A stretch of 64,000 nt of DNA, from NCBI GenBank assembly GCA_028279375.1, contig JANQNW010000004.1, forward strand, positions 1 to 64,000, in the 5' to 3' direction. Position numbers and translations under genes: made by a program. A model generated the notes under the pieces. The model did not search any database. It saw only the letters and a list, made by a program, of their open reading frames with translations, and was not told the DNA's origin. The DNA is from Phycisphaerales bacterium. GTDB lineage: Bacteria; Planctomycetota; Phycisphaerae; Phycisphaerales; UBA1924. Of the stretch, positions 56,877 through 64,000 are shown in pieces (positions within the stretch are counted from its first letter, which is position 1; the number at the start of each line of letters is the position of its first letter).

Positions 56877-58181
56877 TCAGCCCGCCATCGCCACGCTGGG
56901 CATCGGGAACTCGGCGCACAACGCCGCGACTTCGCCGCGCACTATGGAGCACGTCGCCTCGTCGCCGCCGTCGTCCAGCACGCGATCGATCCAGTCGGCG
57001 ATCTTCACCATCTCCGCCTCGCCCATCCCGCGCGTCGTTGTCGCCGGAGAACCGAGCCGCAACCCTGAAGTGACACGCGGCGGGCGCGGATCATCCGGAA
57101 TGCCATTCTTGTTCGTGATGATCCCGGAAGCCTCGAGCCACGCCTCCGCGTCGGCGCCCGTGAGATTCTCATCCCGAGCCGTCAGATCCACGAGCATCAG
57201 GTGGTTGTCCGTGCCGCCTGAGGTAATGCGATACCCACGCTCAGTGAGCGCCGAGGCAAGCGCGCGGGCATTCGTCACGACTTGCTCGCAATACGTGCGA
57301 AACTCCGGCTTGAGCGCCTCGCCAAAGGCCACCGCCTTCGCGCCGACCACATGCATCAACGGCCCACCCTGCACGCCCGGGAAGAGCGAGCGATTGATCT
57401 TCTTCGAAAGCTCCTCGTCATTCGTCATCACGAGCCCGCCCCGAGGCCCGCGCAGCGTCTTGTGCGTTGTCGTCGTCACAACATGCGCGTGCGGGAATGG
57501 ATTCGGATGCACATCCGTCGCGCACAATCCCGCGATGTGCGCGATGTCCGCGAGCAGATACGCGCCGATCTCATCGGCGATCGCGCGGAATCTCGCGAAG
57601 TCGATCACACGCGGGTACGCCGAGTAGCCGCAGAGAATCGCCTTGGGCTTGTGCTCGAGGCACACATCGCGCACTGCGTCGTAATCGATCTGCTCGAACT
57701 CCGGGTGAGACTTCTCGTAGTGCAGCGGATAGTGCACCGGCGTATAGAACCGCCCGCTGAAGTTGATCTTCATCCCGTGGCTGAGATGCCCGCCATCCTT
57801 CAGCACGAGCGACGCGAAGGTGTCGCCTGGATTCATGATCGACATGAATGCGGCCATGTTCGCTTGTGCTCCCGAGTGCGGCTGCACATTCGCGTACTGA
57901 CATCCGAAGAGCTCCTTCGCCCGATCCTGCGCCAGGCGCTCGATCTGATCATGAAACTCGCACCCGCCGTAGTAACGCGCCCCGGGATACCCCTCGGCGT
58001 ATTTGTTCGTCAGGCACGAGCCCATGGCGTGCTGCACCGCCGGGCTCACATGGTTTTCGCTGGCGATCAGCTCGATCGTCGAATGCTGGCGATCCTGCTC
58101 GGCCGCGATGATCTCCGCGGCTTCCGGGTCCTGGCTCCGAATCAGATCAAGAATGGAATCGGTAATGGGATCGTGCGACAC
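56877..58181 (-). CDS. glyA: Serine hydroxymethyltransferase
   Basis: 434 residues from the GTG at 58181, with GAGGAG seven bases before it; the frame to 58253 is too long for the family. The PLP lysine lies in [67 protein letters not shown] and [20 protein letters not shown] are family segments. It interconverts serine and glycine with tetrahydrofolate and so feeds the one-carbon pool together with folC and the cyclo-ligase. Confidence 0.97.
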   Translation of the reverse strand: MSHDPITDSILDLIRSQDPEAAEIIAAEQDRQHSTIELIASENHVSPAVQHAMGSCLTNKYAEGYPGARYYGGCEFHDQIERLAQDRAKELFGCQYANVQPHSGAQANMAAFMSIMNPGDTFASLVLKDGGHLSHGMKINFSGRFYTPVHYPLHYEKSHPEFEQIDYDAVRDVCLEHKPKAILCGYSAYPRVIDFARFRAIADEIGAYLLADIAHIAGLCATDVHPNPFPHAHVVTTTTHKTLRGPRGGLVMTNDEELSKKINRSLFPGVQGGPLMHVVGAKAVAFGEALKPEFRTYCEQVVTNARALASALTERGYRITSGGTDNHLMLVDLTARDENLTGADAEAWLEASGIITNKNGIPDDPRPPRVTSGLRLGSPATTTRGMGEAEMVKIADWIDRVLDDGGDEATCSIVRGEVAALCAEFPMPSVAMAG

Positions 58182-58285
58182 CGAATGGCTCCTCAGACAA
58201 ATAGCGGGGGAGCCATAGTGTATCGCCGGTGCGGCGCCTGCCGACGACGCCATGCCCGAATGCCCGACGCCGGGAGCCTGCGTCC

Positions 58286-59149
58286 CTACTGGTCGCCGGT
58301 TGCAGGGACGGCCGCCTCCTCCTCATCCTTCCCCGGAATGATCACGCTCTGCGGCCGCTTCCACTTGTCCCGCAGCTGCGCTCGCGCATTGATCCGCCAG
58401 GCCTTGTAGATCGCCTTCGTGTGGTCGTGGATCGTGTGTCGGCTCCGGCGGAGTCGCAGCGCGATCTCCGGCTCGCTCATCTCCGTCGCAAGAAGCGGCG
58501 CGATCGCCTGCTGCATGGGCGTCAGCAGATTCAGCAGCTGATTCCGATACAGCTCCCGCTGCGTGAAGCGCTGGTGATATCGATCGAAGATCGAGCGCGT
58601 GATCTCGCCGAAGACCGCGACCAGCTCCCCGCTCGGGCGCCAGTCCGAGTCCGTCCCGTCGAGCTCGAAGAGCACCATCGCGGCGTTTTCGTCGATCTCG
58701 TACGGAAAAATCGCGCGTACGAACTCGAAGACGCCGCACTCCTTGCGGAATTTTCGCAGGCCGCACAGCGACCAGCGATCGTCAGGAACGACATCGCGGC
58801 GCGCCAGGCACGTCGCCTCGCCCGGGCCGAAGCGCCCCAGCGCATACACACCGACGTCATCCTGCGGGAACCCGTCGCGCGAGGCGGCCAGCAGCGTGAG
58901 CATCGCGGGCAGCTCGCCGCGACAGTTGATCGCGGCATGGCGCACGACGCGCATATTTGTCAGCGGATTGCGCTCGACGACAAGCGCCTGCGCCGCCACG
59001 CGGCCCTCATCAAGCTCGCACAGTGAGTGACATGCGCTCGCGAGCCATGGCTCCGGCTCGTCGAGCTGGTTGGAGCACGTCAGCTCCGTAATCGTTCGTG
59101 TGCGACGAACCCAGTCCGTGAACACTGACGCCCCGTCGCCCTCTGTCAT
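58286..59149 (-). CDS. LuxR-type transcriptional regulator
   Basis: 287 residues from the ATG at 59149; GAGGAA lies upstream, and the frame back to 59320 looks non-coding. The N-terminal 200 residues are of unknown type, with [20 protein letters not shown] and [20 protein letters not shown]; they could be a ligand-binding or protein-protein domain. The C-terminal LuxR-like helix-turn-helix is [20 protein letters not shown] followed by [20 protein letters not shown]. Its long upstream region carries six TGTTCG/CGAACA half-sites and may be where it acts. Confidence 0.8.
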   Translation of the reverse strand: MTEGDGASVFTDWVRRTRTITELTCSNQLDEPEPWLASACHSLCELDEGRVAAQALVVERNPLTNMRVVRHAAINCRGELPAMLTLLAASRDGFPQDDVGVYALGRFGPGEATCLARRDVVPDDRWSLCGLRKFRKECGVFEFVRAIFPYEIDENAAMVLFELDGTDSDWRPSGELVAVFGEITRSIFDRYHQRFTQRELYRNQLLNLLTPMQQAIAPLLATEMSEPEIALRLRRSRHTIHDHTKAIYKAWRINARAQLRDKWKRPQSVIIPGKDEEEAAVPATGDQ

Positions 59150-59523
59150 CGTGAATTCCTCGTGTGGGTCCGTCCAGCCGCGCCGCAGGCGCTCGTCGCG
59201 GGCATCGGGGCCAAGCAGCGACTTTGCTTTGCGCCGAACAGCACGTGTTCGTTGTACGGATGTGACTTCATCCTGCAATCCCCTGACAGGGGATGGAGCG
59301 CTCGTGGCAATAACACTCATGCGCGCACCCTCGCGTTTTGCTCCCGCCTTCCGACTTCATGTTCGTCGCTCTCGAACATGCACACCGATGCAATCGGCGC
59401 TTCATGCTGTCGAACATACAGCGATTTCAGCGTTGTCAACCAACTTGCACGATGTTCGAAAATCTTCTGAGTTCGCTGTTGCGCGCCTTCAAAAGCGCCA
59501 AACCCAGAACGCGCCGACGCAGA
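59150..59523. promoter_or_regulatory. Gene-free regulatory region with clustered TGTTCG/CGAACA half-sites
   Basis: A 374-bp gap upstream of the LuxR-type gene and downstream of the phosphatase stop. CGAACA and TGTTCG occur six times: 59235, 59246, 59360, 59373, 59411 and 59453. Two pairs form inverted repeats: CGAACA, five bases, TGTTCG (59235-59251), and CATGTTCG, seven bases, CGAACATG (59358-59380). A small hairpin, ATCCCCT, three bases, AGGGGAT, is at 59278-59294. No gene is evident in the gap. Confidence 0.55.
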
Positions 59524-60456
59524 TTATTCAGTCGACGTCAGCGACTGCACCTGCCACGCCGCATCCGACGCGCTCGGAGGCGACGCCAGATCCACCGGGA
59601 GCACGACGCCGCGCTCGTGATCGCTATTGAGCACGAGCGCATTCGGCGGAACCAGCGCCCAGCCATTCTCCGCGTGCTCATGCCCAAGCAGAAAGAGCGA
59701 CACGTCCCATCGCCGGGCAAGCTCCTCGAGCTGCTCCGTGTCCGTGTGCTTGCGGCCCCACACCATCAGATGCGCCGAGCCCTTGCGCGGCTCGTAGTCA
59801 TCCCGGATCAGCTCGCGCTCCAGCACACCCGGATCAAAGATCTTCATCATGTGCGGGCTCGGCAGGCTGTGGGCGCACAGGACGCCGCTGCCGACGCCGC
59901 TCCGGCAGATCAGCGCAAGCGGCATGGAGCGGATGAAATCACCGATCGCGTGATTCACGAGATGCGCGTCGTCGCCGAAGGTGAAGTCGATCGCCTCGTT
60001 GAATGCGTCCACCACGCGCACGCCGTCCTTCACGATCCCCGCGCCCACGATCTGCGAGAGCTCGTGATTGGCCAGCAGTGTGTGCACCAGCTCCGGATGA
60101 TCGCGCTTCAGGGCGGCCACGCGAAGCAGTGCGCGATAGCTGAAGTCCATGTCATTCAGCAGGCGATCGGAATGGATCACCTCGTGCAGGGTCACATGGC
60201 GCGGAGCGTCGTCGCTCGAGTTCGCCAGGTCGGCGAATCCCACGACGCGCGCGAAGTTCAGCGGATTGTCGTGCAGATCGCCCGTCGCCAGCAGACGCCC
60301 CATGGGCTCGATCACATCAGCAGAACCCTGCCGGCAGGAGGCGTCGAAGTTCGCCTCCGTCGCGTCCTCGAAGATGTCCACGACGACATCCGCCGACTTG
60401 GTGTCGATCTCTGAAAGGGGGTCGACGAAGTTCTCGGTGGAGCGGGAGGGCGTCAT
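59524..60456 (-). CDS. Metallophosphoesterase (PPP/calcineurin-like)
   Basis: 310 residues. The metal-binding signatures of the calcineurin-like fold are in order: ATGDLHDNP (59-64), LLANHELS (N130-H131-E132), CAHSLPSPH and FLLGHEHAENGW. The usual GD-x-H-G-N is present here as GDLHDN. The kinase gene starts upstream and ends 18 bp before this ATG, so the two are in one operon. Substrate unknown; the pairing with the kinase suggests a phosphoprotein, but this is inference. Confidence 0.83.
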   Translation of the reverse strand: MTPSRSTENFVDPLSEIDTKSADVVVDIFEDATEANFDASCRQGSADVIEPMGRLLATGDLHDNPLNFARVVGFADLANSSDDAPRHVTLHEVIHSDRLLNDMDFSYRALLRVAALKRDHPELVHTLLANHELSQIVGAGIVKDGVRVVDAFNEAIDFTFGDDAHLVNHAIGDFIRSMPLALICRSGVGSGVLCAHSLPSPHMMKIFDPGVLERELIRDDYEPRKGSAHLMVWGRKHTDTEQLEELARRWDVSLFLLGHEHAENGWALVPPNALVLNSDHERGVVLPVDLASPPSASDAAWQVQSLTSTE

Positions 60457-60474
60457 GCGCAGAGCTCGATCAGA

Positions 60475-61362
60475 TCAGTCCGCGGCCGGCGCGCTGGCCT
60501 TCTTCGACTGCTCCTCAGCGACGAGCTGAGCGTGAATCAGATCAAGCCGGTCCGCGACGATGTGCATCGTGTCCGGCCGATCGTCCGGATCGATCTCGAC
60601 GCACTCCATGACGAGGTCGTTCAGGCGATCCGGCACGCGCGGATTGTGATCCTTCACCGGCTTCGGCTTCTCGATGAACTCATCGTCCAGGCTCGACACG
60701 AGCGACTCACCCTTCGGAAGAGCCGTCGGAATGTGCTTGCCGGTCAGCGCCCAATACATCGTGGCGCCGAGGTTGTACACGTCCGTCTTCGGCGTGATCT
60801 CGCGACGATGCACCTGCTCCGGCGCGATGTAGTCCGGCGTGCCCTGAATGCGCTCCTTCACGGTGCCGCTCGAGCACGACTGGCCGAGATCGATGATCTT
60901 CACCGTGCCGTCGTCCGACAGCACGATGTTGTTCGGCTTCATGTCCGCATGCACCCAGCCCTGGTCATGCATCGCCGCAAGGCCTGCGGCCACCTGCTTG
61001 AAGATATCCGTCGCCTGGATGAACGTCTCCGGCGGATGGCGCTCGACGCTGATCCCATCGACGTACTCCATGACGAGGAAGATCTCCTTCACCGTCATGA
61101 GCTTGCGCGTGCGAATGAGCTTCTCGACGCGGCGCACGGCCGGGTGATCGACCTTGCTGCCGACCTCGTACTCGCGCTCCGTCTGATCGAGGAATCGCTG
61201 GTCCTTCGCGCCTTCACGACGCACATGCTTCAGCGACCAGATCTGCTTCGACTTCGGATCCTGGACCAGGTAGATGATCGAAGCAGCCCCGCGACCCAAC
61301 TCCGCCATCACGCTGAAGCCAGCGGCTTTCTGTCCGGATTTGAATGGCTCAGGGTGCTTCAA
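60475..61362 (-). CDS. Serine/threonine protein kinase, probably cytoplasmic
   Basis: 295 residues from a TTG at 61362 with GGTGAG six bases before it; the frame continues to 61518 with a GTG possible, so the start is uncertain. Gly loop: AELGRGAASIIYLV; VAIK-type lysine in WSLKHVRREG. HADMKPNNIVLSDDG is the catalytic loop (Asp and Lys and Asn intact). The magnesium site reads DLG instead of DFG. GTPDYIAPEQVH is the activation segment. No membrane segment. The next gene is a phosphatase. Confidence 0.9.
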   Translation of the reverse strand: MKHPEPFKSGQKAAGFSVMAELGRGAASIIYLVQDPKSKQIWSLKHVRREGAKDQRFLDQTEREYEVGSKVDHPAVRRVEKLIRTRKLMTVKEIFLVMEYVDGISVERHPPETFIQATDIFKQVAAGLAAMHDQGWVHADMKPNNIVLSDDGTVKIIDLGQSCSSGTVKERIQGTPDYIAPEQVHRREITPKTDVYNLGATMYWALTGKHIPTALPKGESLVSSLDDEFIEKPKPVKDHNPRVPDRLNDLVMECVEIDPDDRPDTMHIVADRLDLIHAQLVAEEQSKKASAPAAD

Positions 61363-61612
61363 GGACAACTCACCGCAGGTCGCCCGAGTCCCGGGCGGAA
61401 TTCCTCTCTCAAGGCAGGTCGACACCCCCAGCGGGGCTGCCGCCACGATTCGCCGCACATGCGTGCTGCCGAGGAGGACACCATGAGATCGCCAGGCGAT
61501 CCTTCGGCCCCTCGGCATGGCAGTATGGCGTCGCCAGCCGGTTCCTTCAACGGGGTGTGCGTCGGAGATTCAGGCCCGTCTCATGAGCGCAAGCGCCCGG
61601 GGACCTGGTTGC

Positions 61613-62293
61613 TTATTCGCCTGAGCCAAGGCGACGAAGCGCGTCCCGGAATTCAGCTTCCGGGAAGAGACGGCCGGGACTCGTCGTCTCAGAGACCTCG
61701 CGATGGAGCACAATGCGATCCGCCGGAATCCCGAGTCGGGCCTGCAGCGACGCCGTGAGCTGCGCCAGACGACGCACCTGGGACGCGCTGAACGAGCGAC
61801 GCTCGCCGTCGCCCACGAGACAGACGCCGATCCAGCGCCGATTCAGCTCAGATTCCTGCGGCCCGGTCGCATGGGCGCCGGGAAGCTGGTCGAGCCAGCG
61901 ATACCCGACATGCAACTCGCCGTCGCCGGCGCCATTGCCGTTGCCGATCAGGAAGTGATACCCCAGCCCGTGCAGTCCGCGCTCGATGTGACGCGCCGAG
62001 ATCTGCTCAGGAGAGCCATAGGGCGATCCGGTGTGATGGATGACGATGCCGTCCCAGCGCGCTGACTCAACATCCGCTCGCGTTCGATAAATCGCTTCGA
62101 TCGGAGAGGCGCCCGCCGCGGCCACCGGCGCCGCAAGCGCAATCCCGTTCATATTCGGCGCCGGAGCGCCCTCGAGCAGGAGGAGCAGCCCGCCGACGAG
62201 CGTCATCGAACCGAGCAGGGCGCCCCACACGATCTGCGTGCGACGACCCCGAATATCGGTCGGTGCGGAACTGGTTCGGGTGGGTGTGCTCAT
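61613..62293 (-). CDS. Membrane-anchored N-acetylmuramoyl-L-alanine amidase-like protein (Amidase_2/PGRP type)
   Basis: 226 residues. One N-terminal membrane helix (VWGALLGSMTLVGGLLLLLEG), then an Amidase_2 domain: WDGIVIHHTGSPYGSPEQIS (first zinc His pair in VIHHTGS), GLGYHFLIGNGNGAGDGELH, GVCLVGDGERRSFSASQVRR and VLHREVSETTSPGRLFPEAE. It cleaves the MurNAc-L-Ala bond of peptidoglycan outside the inner membrane. The tail lacks a peptidoglycan-binding domain. An inverted repeat at 62326-62347 overlaps its putative -10. Confidence 0.88.
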   Translation of the reverse strand: MSTPTRTSSAPTDIRGRRTQIVWGALLGSMTLVGGLLLLLEGAPAPNMNGIALAAPVAAAGASPIEAIYRTRADVESARWDGIVIHHTGSPYGSPEQISARHIERGLHGLGYHFLIGNGNGAGDGELHVGYRWLDQLPGAHATGPQESELNRRWIGVCLVGDGERRSFSASQVRRLAQLTASLQARLGIPADRIVLHREVSETTSPGRLFPEAEFRDALRRLGSGE

Positions 62294-62325
62294 GCGATGG
62301 CTTCGACCTGCAGGCTGATGGAACA

Positions 62326-62347
62326 GAGTATCACCTCAGGTGTACTC
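62326..62347. promoter_or_regulatory. Inverted repeat overlapping the probable amidase promoter
   Basis: GAGTA, one base, CACC, three bases, GGTG, TACTC. The minus-strand sequence GATACT inside it could be the -10 box of the amidase gene at 62293. A repressor bound here would block transcription. Confidence 0.35.
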
Positions 62348-62508
62348 GTTCATTCGGGTCGATGCGGGGAGGAACTTGTCAAAAAGAGCTTGATCTTAAG
62401 TTCTCGGGACGTCTGTCCTTCACACCCAACGTCCATCGCGCAATCCGCGCCGCCTGCCCAGACAGACCGCCTCGATCGCTGCCCTGAGGCCCATGGATTT
62501 CAGGGCGA

Positions 62509-62763
62509 CTATCTGTTCTTCCCGAGCCGACCACGCAGATTTGGCTGCTTCCGCCCGAACTCGTCCTCGACGTACTGCTGGGCGTAGTTGTTCCGGGCGA
62601 GGTCGTACCGGTCGTACTGCGTCCTCGGATCCCGCTCAGACATCAGGGGCTCGCTGCACCCGGCGAACGCCAGCGCCGAAGTGAGCCCGACAGTCAGGCC
62701 AATCCCGACGCGGAGGGCCCGGCGGCGTCCGAAGAATCCAGATTGTGCCGTCTGGAGGCTCAT
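62509..62763 (-). CDS. Small lipoprotein, unknown function
   Basis: 84 residues from the ATG at 62763. A basic N-terminus, a hydrophobic stretch and the lipobox LAFAGC give a likely Cys-anchored lipoprotein. The mature part is short, charged and without a recognisable fold (DLARNNYAQQYVEDEFGRKQ). TATCAT lies 12 bases before the ATG. Confidence 0.6.
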   Translation of the reverse strand: MSLQTAQSGFFGRRRALRVGIGLTVGLTSALAFAGCSEPLMSERDPRTQYDRYDLARNNYAQQYVEDEFGRKQPNLRGRLGKNR

Positions 62764-62962
62764 GAGGGCTGTCGAATGATAACGCCCCGGCGCGTCACTT
62801 CGCCGGGGCGTCGTCGTACAGAGCGTATCGAAGGAGGAAGGAGGAAGAACTTCGTGTGCTCGTATGTGGTTTCCCACAATCGATACGTAGCCTGGCCAGG
62901 CCGAGTTCGGCCTCCGGAGGCTGATTTTTGACTTTTTCCATCGCCATCGCGCCCGGCGAACG
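62764..62962. other. Gene-free stretch with nested inverted repeats, candidate small RNA
   Basis: In the gap between the lipoprotein start and the clpP terminator: a GC-rich 11-bp stem (62782-62792 with 62801-62811); an outer 8-bp helix (62824-62831 with 62880-62887) that encloses AGGAGGAAGGAGGAAG (62832-62847) and a 5-bp hairpin (62865-62869 with 62874-62878). Then a hairpin at 62889-62921 is followed on the plus strand by a T-rich tract (ATTTTTGACTTTTTCC). The pattern suits an RNA on either strand. A 25-codon plus-strand ORF from GTG 62854 sits just after the purine tract. Confidence 0.45.
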
Positions 62963-62992
62963 AAAACCGCCCCGGCAGGCCTGCCGAGGCGG
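62963..62992 (-). terminator. Rho-independent terminator of the clpP gene
   Basis: A 13-bp stem (62967-62979 with 62980-62992, one G-U pair) and TTTTC on the minus strand, 37 bp after the clpP stop. Confidence 0.8.
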
Positions 62993-63029
62993 TGATTGAG
63001 TCTCGATTATCGAACCGGCCCGGCCGGGA

Positions 63030-63653
63030 TCACTCCGAAACGCCCGACTCCGGCGAGAGGCGGGGCATCGACTTCAGAACCTTGTCGATCAGCCCGTACT
63101 CGATCATCTCATCCGCGCTGAGCCAGTTGTTGCGGTCGCAGTCCCGCTCGATCTTGTCGTAGTCCTGACCCGTCGCCTCGACGTAGATCTTGTAGAGCGC
63201 CTCGCGCAGGCGGAGCATCTCCCGAGCCTCGATCTCCAGATCCGTCGCCTGGCCCTCGAGAACGCCGCCCAGCAGCGGCTGGTGCATCAGATTCCGGGCG
63301 TTCGGCAGCGCGTAGCGCTTGCCCTTTGTCCCCGCGCAGGCGAGGACGGAGCCCATGCTCGCCGCCTGCCCGATGATGTACGTGCAGACATCGCACTCGA
63401 TGTACTGCATCGTGTCGAGGATGCCGAGCCCGGCCGTCACCGACCCGCCCGGAGAGTTGATGTAGAAGTGAATGTCCGCCTTGGCGTCCTCATTGGCGAG
63501 GAAGAGGAGCTGCGCGACCAGCAGGCCCGCCGAGACCTCCTCAACCGGACTCCCGAGAAAGACAATGCGATCTTTCAGCAGGCGCGAATAGATGTCGTAG
63601 GCGCGCTCGCCGCGTCCGGTGTTCTCGATGACCATCGGGACGAGATGTGACAT
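63030..63653 (-). CDS. clpP: ATP-dependent Clp protease proteolytic subunit, first paralogue
   Basis: 207 residues. The active site Ser is S99 in [11 protein letters not shown], the His is H124 in [10 protein letters not shown], and the Asp lies in [18 protein letters not shown]. The fold is intact, the usual length. The upstream clpP paralogue is 47 bp away on the same strand, so they form an operon. In bacteria with two ClpPs the two types often make mixed rings. A full terminator follows. Confidence 0.96.
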   Translation of the reverse strand: MSHLVPMVIENTGRGERAYDIYSRLLKDRIVFLGSPVEEVSAGLLVAQLLFLANEDAKADIHFYINSPGGSVTAGLGILDTMQYIECDVCTYIIGQAASMGSVLACAGTKGKRYALPNARNLMHQPLLGGVLEGQATDLEIEAREMLRLREALYKIYVEATGQDYDKIERDCDRNNWLSADEMIEYGLIDKVLKSMPRLSPESGVSE

Positions 63654-63700
63654 GGTCTGATCGTTCCCTTCTCTAAGGCGCAGCGGCGCCTGGACTGTGC

Positions 63701-64000
63701 TTAGTGAGGCTTCTTGTCCTTGGTGTCCTCGATCAGGATGTCCACCAGGCCGTACTCCTTCGCTTCCATCGCGTTGAAGTACTTGTCGCGCTCCGAATCC
63801 TCCGCGACCTGATCAATCGACTGACCCGAGTGCTCGGAGATGATGCGCGTCAGTTCGCGCTTGGACTTGATGATCTGCTCGGCCTGGATCTTCACATCCT
63901 CCGTCTGGCCGTACACGCCGCCGTACGGCTGGTGAATCATCACCTTCGCGTGCGGCAGGATGTGACGCTTGCCCTTCGCGCCCGCCGTGAGCAGCACTGC
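63701..64000 (-). CDS. clpP: ATP-dependent Clp protease proteolytic subunit, second paralogue, partial
   Basis: The C-terminal 99 residues of a second ClpP; the 5' end lies beyond the window edge at 64000. The His of the active site is in MIHQPYGGV and the Asp is in [18 protein letters not shown]. The active site Ser would be just outside. It differs from the first copy in many residues, so it is a paralogue and not a recent duplicate. It is the upstream gene of the pair. Confidence 0.92.
   Translation of the reverse strand, partial: AVLLTAGAKGKRHILPHAKVMIHQPYGGVYGQTEDVKIQAEQIIKSKRELTRIISEHSGQSIDQVAEDSERDKYFNAMEAKEYGLVDILIEDTKDKKPH

Noticed and set aside
62854-62931. A 25-codon plus-strand ORF after the purine tract, from GTG
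   Set aside because: It has a good ribosome site, but one short ORF with no homologue visible is not enough. It is kept only as part of the RNA candidate.

Overview
This window is GC-rich bacterial chromosome, densely packed with genes and mostly housekeeping in content. The gene mix suggests a planctomycete of the Phycisphaerae type, which is an inference. The signs are a prepilin-like exported protein, a VPAPG-type C-terminal sorting tail, a protein kinase with a large membrane C-terminus, menaquinone synthesis by the futalosine route, a ThiE with an N-terminal ThiD2-like domain, and many exported proteins with no recognisable family. I see no phage, IS element, CRISPR array or rRNA. There is one tRNA.

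Layout. 1-3757: end of a kinase/membrane protein, two small exported proteins and an AhpD-like protein. 3758-9384: a structured gap, then pdxJ, folC and leuS. 9428-12715: a small Cys-containing protein, a nitroreductase, a membrane-anchored protein, a threonine-dehydrogenase-like enzyme and tRNA-Arg(TCG). 12900-21538: glyS, a BFD-like ferredoxin, aroC, nuoH, ruvX, a LolA-like exported protein and a large TPR metalloprotease. 21563-29513: an exported protein, tsaB, an exported cyclophilin, a pilin-like protein, an ECF sigma factor with its RskA-like anti-sigma factor, and a long coiled-coil membrane protein. 29723-36717: mqnE, a membrane protein, a DUF58 protein, an ABC-F ATPase, rarD, bcp and a membrane protein. 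36718-41828: a probable operon (minus strand) for cystathionine beta-synthase, a gamma-lyase-type enzyme, ThiE and an M16 peptidase. 41947-46884: Hpt plus a GGDEF response regulator, YceI plus a membrane protein, STAS, a coiled-coil/winged-helix protein, iscX and a DCC-family protein. 46881-54638: gyrB, an L,D-transpeptidase, 5-FTHF cyclo-ligase, bioD and trmL. 54612-64000: a sorting-tail protein, a PfpI-like pseudoenzyme with TPRs, glyA, a LuxR-type regulator, a metallophosphoesterase, a Ser/Thr kinase, an amidase, a lipoprotein and two tandem clpP genes, the second cut by the window edge.

The most interesting signals are regulatory. (1) At least seven genes have a TANNNT box ending 6-7 nt before the start codon and no Shine-Dalgarno sequence, which points to leaderless transcripts. 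(2) Six TGTTCG/CGAACA half-sites cluster upstream of the LuxR-type gene (59235-59458). (3) Two gene-free stretches, 3758-4015 and 62764-62962, carry several consecutive or nested helices and are candidates for unannotated RNAs. (4) rarD has no ATG, GTG or TTG start that would include its first membrane helix, and it follows bcp in the same frame directly after the bcp UGA. No clear new multi-gene defence or biosynthetic system was found. The closest candidate for an undescribed unit is the kinase / metallophosphoesterase / LuxR-type cluster at 58286-61362.
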